A DNA stretch of 64,000 nt from Pseudomonas sp. CCI4.2 (GCF_034350045.1 NZ_CP133781.1:3892501-3956500); one strand, 5' to 3'; shown: positions 26,114 to 34,994, counted from the first letter of the stretch. A program made the numbers and translations. Notes: generated by a model not told the origin, from the letters alone.

Positions 26114-28144
26114 TCAGGCTTCTATCATCTCTCGGACCTTTGCGGTCAGGTGATCGAAGGCAAACGGTTTGGTAATCATCTGCATGCCTGAATCAAGGAA
26201 TCCGGCACGCACGGCGGCGTGTTCGGCGTAACCGGTGATGAACAAAACCTTTAACGACGGGCGCAGCTGCCTGCCCAGGTCGGCCAGTTGCCTTCCATTC
26301 ATGCCTGGCAGACCCACGTCGCTGATCATTAAATCAATGCGCTGACCAGACTCAAGGATGGGCATCGCGGCATCGGCGTTCCCTGCGTAAACGTAGGCGT
26401 AGCCTAAATCGCTGAGTACTTCGCCGACCAGTACGCGCACGGCGGGATCGTCTTCGACGATGAGGACGGTTTCACCCGATTTAGCGTACGGCGCATTGCT
26501 TTGGTAGATGATTTCATCGTGGTCATGTTCTGCGCGACAACGCGGCAGGTACAGGCGCACCGTGGTGCCGACACCCACTTCACTCTGGATGCCGACGTGA
26601 CCGCGAGACTGTTTGCTGAACCCGTAAATCATTGAAAGGCCCAAGCCCGTTCCTTGGCCAATGGGTTTTGTAGTGAAAAAGGGATCAAACGCCCGGCTGA
26701 TAATGTGCTGTGGCATGCCGCACCCAGTGTCGCTGACGCTCAGCACCACGTATTCCCCCGGCTGTAAATTCTCATGGGTATGGGTGAAGGTTTTTTCTAA
26801 CCGCTGATTAAAGGTGCTGATGGTCAGTTTTCCACCTTCGGGCATCGCATCGCGAGCGTTCAAAACAAGGTTGAGCAGGGCGCTTTCCAATTGGTTTGGG
26901 GCAACCTCGGCAGTCCAGAGATGCTCGTCCAACTGCACCTCCAGGCGAATGCTTCCGTTGAGGCTGCGGTCAATCAACTCGCCCATGGAATTAACCAACT
27001 GGTTCATCTGCACCGGTTTTGAATCAAGCGACTGCCGACGGGAAAAAGCCAAAAGGCGATGAGTCAGCGCCGCAGCACGGTTAGCCGACGTCACGCCCAG
27101 ATCGATCAAGCTGTCGAGGTCTTCGGTTCGACCTCGGGATAGCCGTCTACGCAGCAGTTCCAAGCTACCGATGATGCCGGTCAGCAGGTTATTGAAGTCG
27201 TGGGCAATACCCCCTGTGAGTTGCCCGACCGCTTCCATTTTTTGCGACTGACGCAGGGCTTCTTCGTTGTGCCGAAGTTGTAAGGTGCGTTCTTCTACCT
27301 GCTGCTCAAGGGTGTCATTGAGGCGGTGCAGTTGTTCTTCAACGCGTTTACGTTCGCTGATATCAGACGTCACGCCGACCAATGAGCACACGTTGCCGTC
27401 GTCGCGGCGAATCGCTCTGGCTCGGACATCCACCCAATTCACCGAGCCGTCGGGCCAGACGTTGCGGTATTCCGAAATGTAATCGTCACCCGTTTGCAGG
27501 CTACTGTGCAGGGCCATTTGCATGGCCGGCTGGTCTTCTGCCAACACCGAGCCAAGCCAGTCGTCGAAAGTGAAGGTGTCGCGCTCACTGCGGCCATGGT
27601 GAGATTTGCTGATGGCCGAGCAGTCAAAAGTCAGGTCGTCGAGGTCCAATTGCCAAGAGCCCAAACGCCCCGCCTTGAGCGCGTTCTGCAGGCGTTGTTC
27701 ACTTTCCAGAATATCGTCCATGCGCGCGCGGGCTTCGTATTGCCGACGACGGCCGCGTAACGCCGTACTGACCAGACTCACCAGCGTCGCCGCGTGGAAA
27801 GGGCGTTCAAGGAAAGTGACGTTGCCCAGATGGGCGCCAAGTTGGAGCGAAGGATTATGCTCCGGGCCGCCAGGATGGGTCAGTAACACAATAGGCATGT
27901 CGGACCAGGAAGGCTGCCGATCCATAAGCGCTAACAGCGTATGGATGTTGATGCCGTAGAGCGCCTCGTCCGCAATAATCGCCAGACCGGCACCGGCGGC
28001 CAGTTCGGCAATCAGCCCCGCCAGGTCCGGGGCAATCAGCGCGGTAAAACCTGCTTGTTCGAGTAGCGTCAGTGCGACGTCGCTCTCCTGGTCGTGGGGA
28101 GCCAGGATAATTGCGCGCTCGGATAACACGCGTTGGGTGATCAC
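26114..28144 (-). CDS. Hybrid sensor kinase: pseudo-REC-PAS-HisKA-HATPase-REC
   Basis: A 676-residue soluble hybrid kinase. Residues about 10-130 look like a degenerate receiver (ERAIILAPHDQESDVALTLL ... IVLLTHPGGPEH). A PAS/PAC region spans about 145-270 (ISEYRNVWPDGSVNWVDVRA), then a coiled coil. The H-box is GGIAHDFNNLLTGI with His315, followed by the HATPase (DTGCGMPQHI, GTGLGLSMIYGF) and a C-terminal receiver with Asp609 in MISDVGLPGMNG. It converges on the free receiver gene. No membrane segment is seen, so an internal signal is likely. Confidence 0.93.
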   Translation of the reverse strand: MITQRVLSERAIILAPHDQESDVALTLLEQAGFTALIAPDLAGLIAELAAGAGLAIIADEALYGINIHTLLALMDRQPSWSDMPIVLLTHPGGPEHNPSLQLGAHLGNVTFLERPFHAATLVSLVSTALRGRRRQYEARARMDDILESEQRLQNALKAGRLGSWQLDLDDLTFDCSAISKSHHGRSERDTFTFDDWLGSVLAEDQPAMQMALHSSLQTGDDYISEYRNVWPDGSVNWVDVRARAIRRDDGNVCSLVGVTSDISERKRVEEQLHRLNDTLEQQVEERTLQLRHNEEALRQSQKMEAVGQLTGGIAHDFNNLLTGIIGSLELLRRRLSRGRTEDLDSLIDLGVTSANRAAALTHRLLAFSRRQSLDSKPVQMNQLVNSMGELIDRSLNGSIRLEVQLDEHLWTAEVAPNQLESALLNLVLNARDAMPEGGKLTISTFNQRLEKTFTHTHENLQPGEYVVLSVSDTGCGMPQHIISRAFDPFFTTKPIGQGTGLGLSMIYGFSKQSRGHVGIQSEVGVGTTVRLYLPRCRAEHDHDEIIYQSNAPYAKSGETVLIVEDDPAVRVLVGEVLSDLGYAYVYAGNADAAMPILESGQRIDLMISDVGLPGMNGRQLADLGRQLRPSLKVLFITGYAEHAAVRAGFLDSGMQMITKPFAFDHLTAKVREMIEA

Positions 28145-28471
28145 ACGCTTTCATCCTTTGGTAGAGCATTTAACCTGATCAAATCGCCCTCTTTCGCTTC
28201 GCAAAGAGTCATTCCACTCAGTCAGCCACCTTGGCTAGCTGGACTAGATGACACATGGCATCCGGCGGTTTTAATAGTTCGCTTAACTCTGGACCACAGT
28301 CAAACGCCACCGTTCCGGCTTATGGACGATTTTGATTAAAAATGCACTCAAACGAGTGTCTTCTATGGTCTTGCAAATGGCGTAATCGCAACCTTACGGT
28401 CGCCTGGGAAGGCTTGTTATAGTCTGACCACTGTTTAACCCCCCTCATTTCTGCTTCCAAGGAGGACTGCC
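28145..28471. other. Divergent intergenic region, 327 bases
   Basis: It separates the PAS hybrid kinase and the dienoyl-CoA isomerase. I see a possible sigma-70 promoter for the isomerase: TTACGG at 28394-28399, 18 bases, TATAGT at 28418-28423. A small palindrome CACTC-AAAC-GAGTG lies near 28348. I found no coding sequence in it. Confidence 0.35.
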
Positions 28472-29284
28472 GTGTCCGATTACCAAGCGTTTCACGTTGA
28501 ACTGACCGATCACATCGCTCATGTGCAAATCAATCGGCCGGAAAAGATCAATGCCATGAACGCCGCTTTCTGGGCCGAGATCATCGAGATCTTTCAATGG
28601 GTCGATGACACGGACGAGGTACGCGTGGTGGTCCTCACCGGCGCTGGTAAGCATTTTTCGTCTGGCATTGACCTTATGATGCTGGCGTCGGTGGCCTCAG
28701 AACTGGGCAAAGACGTGGGCCGTAATGCGAGAATGTTGCGGCGCAAAATCTTGCAGATGCAGGCTTCGTTCAATGCCGTCGATAACTGCCGTAAGCCAGT
28801 CCTGGCAGCGATTCAGGGCTATTGCATCGGCGGTGCAATCGATTTGATTTCGGCCTGCGATATGCGCTATGGCGCCGATGACGCACAGTTCTCGATCAAG
28901 GAAATCGACATGGGCATGGCCGCCGATGTAGGCACCTTGCAGCGACTGCCGCGAATTATTGGCGACGGTATGTTGCGCGAATTGGCCTACACCGGGCGTA
29001 CTATGGGCGCAGAAGAAGCGTGCCGCATCGGCTTGATCAATCGCACTTTTGTGGACGCGTCAAGTCTGCTGGAGGGCGTGATGGCCATTGCTAAGGAGAT
29101 TGCTGATAAATCACCGATCGCCATTGCCGGAACCAAGGAGATGATCAGTTACATGCGCGACCACCGGATTGATGACGGTCTTGAGTACGTCGCGACGTGG
29201 AACGCTGCCATGCTCCAATCAGCCGATCTGCGCGTGGCCTTGTCTGCGCACATGAGCAAACAGAAAGCCGCGTTTGATAATTAG
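28472..29284 (+). CDS. Delta(3,5)-delta(2,4)-dienoyl-CoA isomerase-like crotonase
   Basis: A 270-residue enoyl-CoA hydratase/isomerase-family enzyme. The stretch FSIKEIDMGMAADVGTLQRL carries the Glu and Asp used by dienoyl-CoA isomerases rather than the two Glu of hydratases. The oxyanion-hole segments are GAGKHFSSGIDLMML and AIQGYCIGGAIDLISACD. It shifts double bonds during beta-oxidation of unsaturated fatty acids. The start is GTG at 28472 behind AAGGAGGA, the strongest ribosome site of the region. nudC follows 45 bases later. Confidence 0.92.
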   Translation: MSDYQAFHVELTDHIAHVQINRPEKINAMNAAFWAEIIEIFQWVDDTDEVRVVVLTGAGKHFSSGIDLMMLASVASELGKDVGRNARMLRRKILQMQASFNAVDNCRKPVLAAIQGYCIGGAIDLISACDMRYGADDAQFSIKEIDMGMAADVGTLQRLPRIIGDGMLRELAYTGRTMGAEEACRIGLINRTFVDASSLLEGVMAIAKEIADKSPIAIAGTKEMISYMRDHRIDDGLEYVATWNAAMLQSADLRVALSAHMSKQKAAFDN

Positions 29285-29329
29285 GCTTCGATAGACAGCC
29301 TTCGACGATAAAAAAGCCTGGAGATTTTC

Positions 29330-30157
29330 ATGACACGTTGGACAACTGCCGTCCTTGATACCCAGCTCAGTGGTGGTTGGGCCGTGGTCCATAGCCCGGA
29401 AGGTTTTCTGCGCGACGACAACGGCGCTATGTTTCCTCGTGAATGGCTCAAGCGGCAGGATCTGTCGGTGCTGAGTGAGCACGGAATCGGTCATTTTGAC
29501 GGTGAGCCGGTGTACCTGCTGGTGCTCAAACACCCCACTGAAATTGACGGCTGCACGTGGCTTGGGCTTCGTCAATTCATGCTCGAAGGCGACGTCGACG
29601 TTTATAGAAAACTCGGTTATGCGGCTCAAATCAGCACGTGGGCGCGGGAACACCGTTTTTGCGGCAGTTGTGGTTTGCCGATGCAGCAGGTGCCGGGTGA
29701 GCGCGCGATGTATTGCGAACACTGCAACTTGCGCCATTACCCGCGCATCTCGCCGAGTATGATCGTGCTGATCACCCGGGGTGACGAGATACTGCTGGCA
29801 CGCTCACCGCGCTTTGTGACGGGGGTCTATAGCACGCTGGCAGGGTTTGCCGAACCGGGAGAGTCGGTCGAGGATTGTGTGCGTCGCGAGGTCATGGAAG
29901 AGGTGCAACTGAAGGTCAAAAACATTCAGTACATGGGCAGCCAATGCTGGCCGTTCCCGCACTCGATGATGCTTGGCTTCCATGCCGAATACGCCAGCGG
30001 TGACATAGTTCCGCAGGCCGATGAGATTGAGGATGCGCGCTGGTTTCACCTCAACGATTTGCCACCGCTGCCGGCCAACCGTTCCATCGCTCGTTACTTG
30101 ATCGACCTGTACCTGGCGCGTCGCACAGGCTCAGCTGAACCAGTGTTGCCAGGCTAG
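29330..30157 (+). CDS. nudC: NAD+/NADH pyrophosphatase NudC
   Basis: A 275-residue Nudix hydrolase that cleaves NADH to NMNH and AMP, and in E. coli decaps NAD-capped RNA. The zinc ribbon is visible as CGSCGLPM and MYCEHCNLRHYPR. The Nudix box is seen as GFAEPGESVEDCVRREVMEE, and the NudC-specific SQCWPFPHSMMLGF follows it. Length and order are normal. The 3' end overlaps the convergent permease gene by 27 bases. Confidence 0.96.
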   Translation: MTRWTTAVLDTQLSGGWAVVHSPEGFLRDDNGAMFPREWLKRQDLSVLSEHGIGHFDGEPVYLLVLKHPTEIDGCTWLGLRQFMLEGDVDVYRKLGYAAQISTWAREHRFCGSCGLPMQQVPGERAMYCEHCNLRHYPRISPSMIVLITRGDEILLARSPRFVTGVYSTLAGFAEPGESVEDCVRREVMEEVQLKVKNIQYMGSQCWPFPHSMMLGFHAEYASGDIVPQADEIEDARWFHLNDLPPLPANRSIARYLIDLYLARRTGSAEPVLPG

Positions 30158-30904
30158 GCGCACAGTCAGGCCGAGCACCACGACGATGAACACCGGGCGG
30201 ATAAATTTTGCTCCGCCCTGAATCGCTGTCCGCGCACCGAAGAATGAGCCGACCATCAGTGACGAACCCATGCACAGGCCGATCATCCAATCGACCTGCC
30301 CGGAAAACATGAACACTGACAGGGCAGCAGCATTGCTGACGAAGTTCATGCTCCGCGCCACGCCGCTGGCTTTCACCAGGTCCAAGGGGTAAATCAGCAA
30401 TGAACTGACGGTCCAGAACGCACCGGTCCCCGGTCCAGCGACACCGTCATAAAAGCCAAGACCCAAGCCTTGAGGCACTTGCCATTTCTTTTTGATGGGG
30501 GCGCTGCTGTCCAGTGGCGCCTTGGGAACTCCGCCGAACAACAGGTACAGGCCGCAGCCAAAGACGATCACCGGCAGCATCTGGTTGATCCATTCAGAGG
30601 GCAAATAATGCGCCACCACGGCACCGATCAACGCACCGACCGCCGTACCCAGCAGGGCATGAATCCATTGTTTTGGATCAAACAGCTTGCGGCGAAAGAA
30701 GGTGTAACTGGCCATCGCCGAGCCAAAGGTCGAGCTGAGCTTATTGGTACCCAGCACCAAATGTGGCGGCAAGCCGGCCGTCATCAACGCAGGTGTAGTC
30801 AACAGACCGCCACCCCCGGCAATGGCATCGATGAAGCCTGCAACAAAAGCGACGGCGGTGAGGACGGCGAGGGTGGTCAGGTCAACACTGAGGGCGAAAG
30901 GCAT
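30131..30904 (-). CDS. TSUP-family (TauE/SafE) membrane permease
   Basis: A 257-residue integral membrane protein with about eight helices in two repeats. The family motifs are FVAGFIDAIAGGGGLLTTPAL near the N-terminus (motif span) and GFYDGVAGPGTGAFW at the start of the second half. TSUP proteins export sulfite or small sulfonates and organic anions; the substrate here is unknown. The start at 30904 (MPFALSVDL) fits the family. Longer in-frame starts would add 33 residues without family character. No strong ribosome site marks either. Confidence 0.9.
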   Translation of the reverse strand: MPFALSVDLTTLAVLTAVAFVAGFIDAIAGGGGLLTTPALMTAGLPPHLVLGTNKLSSTFGSAMASYTFFRRKLFDPKQWIHALLGTAVGALIGAVVAHYLPSEWINQMLPVIVFGCGLYLLFGGVPKAPLDSSAPIKKKWQVPQGLGLGFYDGVAGPGTGAFWTVSSLLIYPLDLVKASGVARSMNFVSNAAALSVFMFSGQVDWMIGLCMGSSLMVGSFFGARTAIQGGAKFIRPVFIVVVLGLTVRLAWQHWFS

Positions 30905-31006
30905 GGGGATTTTCGACTTACACGGCTGTTGGGCAGAATGGCTGCGCCAGAAGGCAGCCATCTTACCCTGAGAGTGAAGCGTGTTGGTGAGGCGATCACA
31001 CAAGAT

Positions 31007-31179
31007 CTGTAGCGGCCGAAGGCTGCGATAAGATTTTCAGTCCTTACTATTCCAGATATGCCGAAGTCCCCTGTGGAGAGTTGGCTTGCCAACGAACGCG
31101 TCAGTGCAGGCAACCCAGGTTTCAAGTCGACATCAGCGGCGCGATGATGGGCCTCTTCGCAGGCAAGCCTGCTCCCACG
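31007..31179. repeat. Composite REP element, copy 1 (with 56584-56758)
   Basis: About 173 bases are shared with the element at 56.6 kb: AAGGCTGCGATAAGATTT, TTGGCTTGCCAACGAA, GCAGGC(A/G)ACCCA, ATCAGCGGCGCGATGA and the REP tail TTCGCAGGCAAGCCTGCTCC occur in the same order. By eye the two copies are roughly four fifths identical. It lies between the permease start and the oxidoreductase stop. Confidence 0.8.
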
Positions 31180-31326
31180 GAGAGTCGAGTCGCGCACGCA
31201 TTCTCTGTAGGACTGGTTGGCGATCCAGCCGGCGACGCGGTATATCTCAAGCCCTATGTCGCGGCCTTTTCGCCACCCGTTGCTCCTATAGATAAACGAG
31301 GTCCACCGGATTGGTCATGCCGGAAT

Positions 31327-31344
31327 TCTGTGGGACCGAATCGC
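31327..31344. repeat. Half REP element
   Basis: TCTGTGGGACCGAATCGC matches one arm of the palindromes at 1123 and 37039. No partner arm is found in the gap, which otherwise holds no gene between 31180 and 31351. Confidence 0.5.
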
Positions 31345-31351
31345 AACTACG

Positions 31352-32497
31352 CTACAGCTCTTCAATCCTGACCCAACGCTGTTCCCGCGCGGCCAATCGA
31401 ATCGCCGCTGCCAAACGCTCCACTTGCCAGGCTTCTTCAAAGTCCGGGCCGTCAGTGCCTTTATTGCAAACCGCTTGTATGAGCGCATGCACTTCAAGGG
31501 TTTTCAGTTCGTTGTAGCCCAGTTGATGCCCGGGCGCGGGAGAGAACGCGGCGTAGCCTGGCAGTGAGGGTCCGGCAAGTATTCGTTGAAAACCGTCCTG
31601 GCCGGAACGACATACGCGCAGTTCGTTGAGCCGCTCCTGATCGAACGCCAAGGTGCCACGGGTGCCGCTGATTTCAAACGCCAAGTGGTTTTTGTAGCCG
31701 TGCTTGAGCCAACTGCTACTGAACGTACCGCGTGCGCCATTGGCGAAACGCAACAAAGCGTGGGTCTGGTCATCGACGGCGATCAGGCGTTTTTCATCGC
31801 TACCGGAAACCGCCGGCCGGTGGGTATGAACGGTCTGTGAGTCAGCGCACACAGCATCGATATCACCCAACAAATGCCGGGCCAACGCGAGCAAATGACT
31901 GCCCAAGTCGGCCAATGCACCGCCGGCATGCGCTTCTTCACAACGCCATGACCAAGGGCTCGCCGGGTCGCCCATGAAGTCTTCGCTGAACTCCCCCTGG
32001 AAGCTGATGATGTCTCCCAGCTCGCCGCTGTCGATCATCTGCCGCGCCAGTTCAATAATGGGGTTGTGCTGGTAGTTGTAACCGACCCGCGTGACGACCC
32101 CGGCTTTTTTGGCGGCCTGGCGCATAGCGTCTGCTTGGGTGAGGTTGATCGCCAAAGGTTTCTCGCAGTACACCGTTTTGCCGGCCTCAAGCGCTGCCAG
32201 GGCCATGGGGTAATGCAAATGATTGGGGGTGGTAATCGCGACAAGGTGTACGGCAGGATCATTGATCAGCTGTTGCCAGTCGTTGTGCGCATGGTCAAAG
32301 CCCCAGTCATGGGCGCACTGTTCGGCACGTGCTGCGTCAGCATCCGCCAGCGCTGCCAAGCGGACCTTAACCGGTAGCGCGAATGCCGCGCTGACGTTAC
32401 GGAAGGCCATTGCATGGGCGCGCCCCATAAACCCGGTGCCGATCAGGCCGATACCCAACACCGGCAACGGTGTCGGAGGATGAGAAAACTGACGCAT
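31352..32497 (-). CDS. Gfo/Idh/MocA-family oxidoreductase
   Basis: A 381-residue NAD(P)-dependent oxidoreductase. The N-terminal Rossmann motif is GIGLIGTGFMGRAHAMAF. The family signature YCEKPLAINLTQADAM follows, and the C-terminal domain opens with VTRVGYNYQHNPII. Members act on sugars, inositols or their acids; the substrate here is unknown. It is not in an obvious operon; the upstream spacer of 126 bases holds the terminator of the SDR gene. Confidence 0.92.
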   Translation of the reverse strand: MRQFSHPPTPLPVLGIGLIGTGFMGRAHAMAFRNVSAAFALPVKVRLAALADADAARAEQCAHDWGFDHAHNDWQQLINDPAVHLVAITTPNHLHYPMALAALEAGKTVYCEKPLAINLTQADAMRQAAKKAGVVTRVGYNYQHNPIIELARQMIDSGELGDIISFQGEFSEDFMGDPASPWSWRCEEAHAGGALADLGSHLLALARHLLGDIDAVCADSQTVHTHRPAVSGSDEKRLIAVDDQTHALLRFANGARGTFSSSWLKHGYKNHLAFEISGTRGTLAFDQERLNELRVCRSGQDGFQRILAGPSLPGYAAFSPAPGHQLGYNELKTLEVHALIQAVCNKGTDGPDFEEAWQVERLAAAIRLAAREQRWVRIEEL

Positions 32498-32580
32498 GGC
32501 GAGGTCCTTTGGAGTTGTTGTTCGGAAAATATATTCTTTAATTTTAATATATGGAATAAATATTCTCTGAGCGATCCATA

Positions 32581-32606
32581 AAAAAACAGCCCGCAGGCTG
32601 TTTTTT
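32581..32606 (-). terminator. Intrinsic terminator after the SDR gene
   Basis: AAAAAACAGCC-CGCA-GGCTGTTTTTT, an 11-bp stem with A and T runs on both sides, lies 18 bases past the SDR stop. It closes the SDR/APH/SCP2 gene set and can act in both directions. Confidence 0.85.
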
Positions 32607-32623
32607 CCGCTCTGACGAGCACC

Positions 32624-33391
32624 TCAGGAAAGGAAACCACCGTCCACGTTCAGTGAAACGCCGGTGGTGTAGCTGGACGCATCGCTGGCCAGGTAAAGCA
32701 CTGCGCCCGCCATCTCACTGGGAGCCGCGACACGCTTGAGTGGGATCTGGGCCAAGGCCATGTTGAGGATGGCGTCGTTTTTTACCAGCGCCGATGCAAA
32801 CTTGGTGTCGGTCAGTCCCGGCAGCAGTGCGTTGCAACGGATACCGAAGGCCGCGCATTCTTTTGCGAACACCTTGGTCATGTTGATCACTGCGGCCTTG
32901 GTCACCGAATAGATGCCTTGGAACACGCCGGGAGAAATACCATTGATGGAGGCCACGTTGATGATGCTGCCACCGCCGTTTTCGCGCATCAACTTGCCGG
33001 CTTCCACTGACATGAAGAAATAGCCGCGAATGTTCACGTCGACGGTTTTCTGGAATGCACTGAGGTCGGTGTCCAGTACATTGCAGAATTGCGGGTTGGT
33101 CGCTGCGTTGTTCACCAAAATGTCCAAGCGCCCGAACTGTTCACGAATCTGCGCAAACACGCTCTGAATCTGTTCCATCTCGCCGATGTGGCAGGCAATC
33201 GCGGTGGCCTTGCCGCCGTCTGCAATAATCGCGTCGGCCACGTGCTGGCAACCGTCGATTTTGCGGCTGGAGACGATGACGTGGGCGCCTTGCTGAGCCA
33301 ATAGTTTGGCGATGGCTTCACCAATGCCACGGCTGGCGCCGGAAACGAAAGCGATCTTGCCATCGAGGTCGAACAAGTGGGTCTTGGACAT
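32624..33391 (-). CDS. Short-chain dehydrogenase/reductase
   Basis: A 255-residue classical SDR. The cofactor motif is VSGASRGIGEAIAKLL, followed by LVNNAATNP. The catalytic residues are Ser in INVASINGISPGVFQ, Tyr and Lys in YSVTKAAVINM, and the C-terminus is GVSLNVDGGFLS. It ends the run histidine phosphatase, SCP2, APH-like kinase, SDR on the minus strand, 24 bases after the kinase-like gene. In pseudomonads this grouping usually accompanies acyl-CoA dehydrogenase genes, which suggests a role on acyl-CoA or a lipid alcohol; the substrate is unproven. Confidence 0.92.
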   Translation of the reverse strand: MSKTHLFDLDGKIAFVSGASRGIGEAIAKLLAQQGAHVIVSSRKIDGCQHVADAIIADGGKATAIACHIGEMEQIQSVFAQIREQFGRLDILVNNAATNPQFCNVLDTDLSAFQKTVDVNIRGYFFMSVEAGKLMRENGGGSIINVASINGISPGVFQGIYSVTKAAVINMTKVFAKECAAFGIRCNALLPGLTDTKFASALVKNDAILNMALAQIPLKRVAAPSEMAGAVLYLASDASSYTTGVSLNVDGGFLS

Positions 33392-33415
33392 GTTTTCTTC
33401 CTTATTGTGTCGCTA

Positions 33416-34483
33416 TCAAAGGCTGGATTTATCGATGACTTGCAGGCTCATGTGCTCCAACAGCGTGTTCATGTGAATGAACTGCGCGAAGCGTTTGTCT
33501 TGGGTCTGGCCATGAAAAAAGCGGTAGTAAATCTGCTGCACAATGCCCGCCAGACGAAACAGGCCATAGGTGTAGTAGAAGTCGAAATTATCGATCTGGA
33601 TGCCTGATCGCTCGGCGTAATAATCGACAAACTCCCGTCGGGTCAACATCCCCGGCGCGTGGCTCGGCTGACGGCGCATTAACTGCACGGGCGCAGGGTC
33701 ATTAGCTTCGATCCAATAGGCGAGGGTATTGCCCAAGTCCATCAGCGGGTCACCGATTGTGGTCAGTTCCCAATCCAGTACGCCGATGATCTGCATCGGC
33801 TGGTTCGGATCGAGAATCACATTATCGAAGCGATAGTCGTTGTGTACGATGCTGGAAACTGGACTATTGGCCGGCATTTTCTCCTTGAGCCAGCTTCTGA
33901 CGCTTTCCCAGCTCGGCGCATCGGGGGTGCGCGCTTTATCATAGCGATCACTCCAGCCGCTAATTTGCCGCTCGACATAACCCTCGGGCTTGCCAAGATC
34001 CGCCAGCCCGCAGGCGGCGTAATCGACCTGATGCAATTCGACCAGTTTGTCGATGAAGTTTTTGCACAGCGCAGTGGTTTGCTGGGTATTGAAATTCAAT
34101 TCCGGCGGCAGTTCGGAGCGAAGAATAATGCCATTGACCCGCTCCATGACATAGAACTCAGAACCGATCAGCGTTTCGTCGGTGCAGTGGACATAAGCCT
34201 TGGGACAATACGGAAAACCATCACTGAGCTGATTCAGGATGCGGTATTCGCGACCCATGTCGTGGGCTGATTTTGCCTTACTGCCAAAGGGCGGGCGGCG
34301 CAGCACGAATTCATGTTCCGGGTAGCGAATCAGGTAGGTCAGGTTAGAAGCGCCACCGGGAAACTGGCTGATCTCAGGCGAACCACTCAAGCCGGGGATA
34401 TGGGCTTTGAGGTAAGGGTCGATGAGGCTGGCGTCGAGTTCTTCGCCAACGCGAATCTTGGTGGACTGATCAGTGAGCGCCAT
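33416..34483 (-). CDS. APH-like phosphotransferase family protein
   Basis: A 355-residue protein of the aminoglycoside-phosphotransferase/choline-kinase fold, of the type fused to acyl-CoA dehydrogenase in ACAD10/11. The N-lobe has GGASNLTYLIRYPEHEFVLR, the catalytic Brenner-type loop is SIVHNDYRFDNVILDP and the metal-binding Asp is in GVLDWELTTIGDPLMDLG. By analogy with ACAD10/11 it may phosphorylate 4-hydroxyacyl-CoA (inference). It is 24 bases upstream of the SDR gene and has an AAGGG ribosome site. Confidence 0.9.
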   Translation of the reverse strand: MALTDQSTKIRVGEELDASLIDPYLKAHIPGLSGSPEISQFPGGASNLTYLIRYPEHEFVLRRPPFGSKAKSAHDMGREYRILNQLSDGFPYCPKAYVHCTDETLIGSEFYVMERVNGIILRSELPPELNFNTQQTTALCKNFIDKLVELHQVDYAACGLADLGKPEGYVERQISGWSDRYDKARTPDAPSWESVRSWLKEKMPANSPVSSIVHNDYRFDNVILDPNQPMQIIGVLDWELTTIGDPLMDLGNTLAYWIEANDPAPVQLMRRQPSHAPGMLTRREFVDYYAERSGIQIDNFDFYYTYGLFRLAGIVQQIYYRFFHGQTQDKRFAQFIHMNTLLEHMSLQVIDKSSL

Positions 34484-34634
34484 GCTTATCCCTTCTGCTT
34501 ATTATTAGGGGCAGAGATTATTGACTAATCTAATGCGCCGTCCATTTGCTCACAAGGCTAAAGCGGCCTTATAGGCCAGCGTGTTGCAGGCAAATCATTG
34601 GCTTTGATTACTGAACAGCGACATCTGTCAGGCG

Positions 34635-34668
34635 AAAAAAACCGAAGCCCGCAAGCTTCGGTTTTTTC
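34635..34668 (-). terminator. Intrinsic terminator after the SCP2 gene
   Basis: AAAAAACCGAAG / CTTCGGTTTTTT arms of 12 bp around a CCCGCAAG centre lie 12 bases past the SCP2 stop. The APH-like gene downstream must have its own promoter or depend on readthrough. Confidence 0.85.
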
Positions 34669-34679
34669 GAAAAGAACCC

Positions 34680-34994
34680 TTACGAAGGGAACAACTCGCT
34701 GAGTTTCATCGCCAGCATCATGTCGCCTTCAGCGCGCAACTTGCCGCCCATGAATGCCTGCATGCCGTCGGTTTCGCCGGTGACGATGCCGTCCAGAGTA
34801 TCGCCGTCCATGACCAGGGTCACTTGGGCATCGGGGTTCACGCCTTCTTTCAGTTCGCAGGTGCTGTCTTTGACAACCAGCGAGAAATTTTTGTCTTCAT
34901 CGATACGGAAGCCGAAAACCAGGTCCAGGCCCGCAGCGGCACTTGGGTTGAACTTGGCTTTCATTGCTTGAACGGCGTCGGCTACGGAGGTCAT
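34680..34994 (-). CDS. SCP2 sterol-transfer domain protein
   Basis: A 104-residue single SCP2 domain, a small alpha/beta lipid-binding fold. Visible features are LVFGFRIDEDKNFSLVVKDS, NPDAQVTLVMDGDTLDGIV and MQAFMGGKLRAEGDMMLAMK. It probably binds or presents acyl-CoA or other lipids in the cytoplasm. It lies in the gene set with the APH-like kinase and SDR, and is followed by its own terminator. Confidence 0.92.
   Translation of the reverse strand: MTSVADAVQAMKAKFNPSAAAGLDLVFGFRIDEDKNFSLVVKDSTCELKEGVNPDAQVTLVMDGDTLDGIVTGETDGMQAFMGGKLRAEGDMMLAMKLSELFPS

Noticed and set aside
30905..31351. A hidden gene in the gap after the TSUP permease
   Set aside because: Frames here run through REP repeats and the translations are repeat-derived; the same translations appear at the second repeat copy near 56.7 kb.
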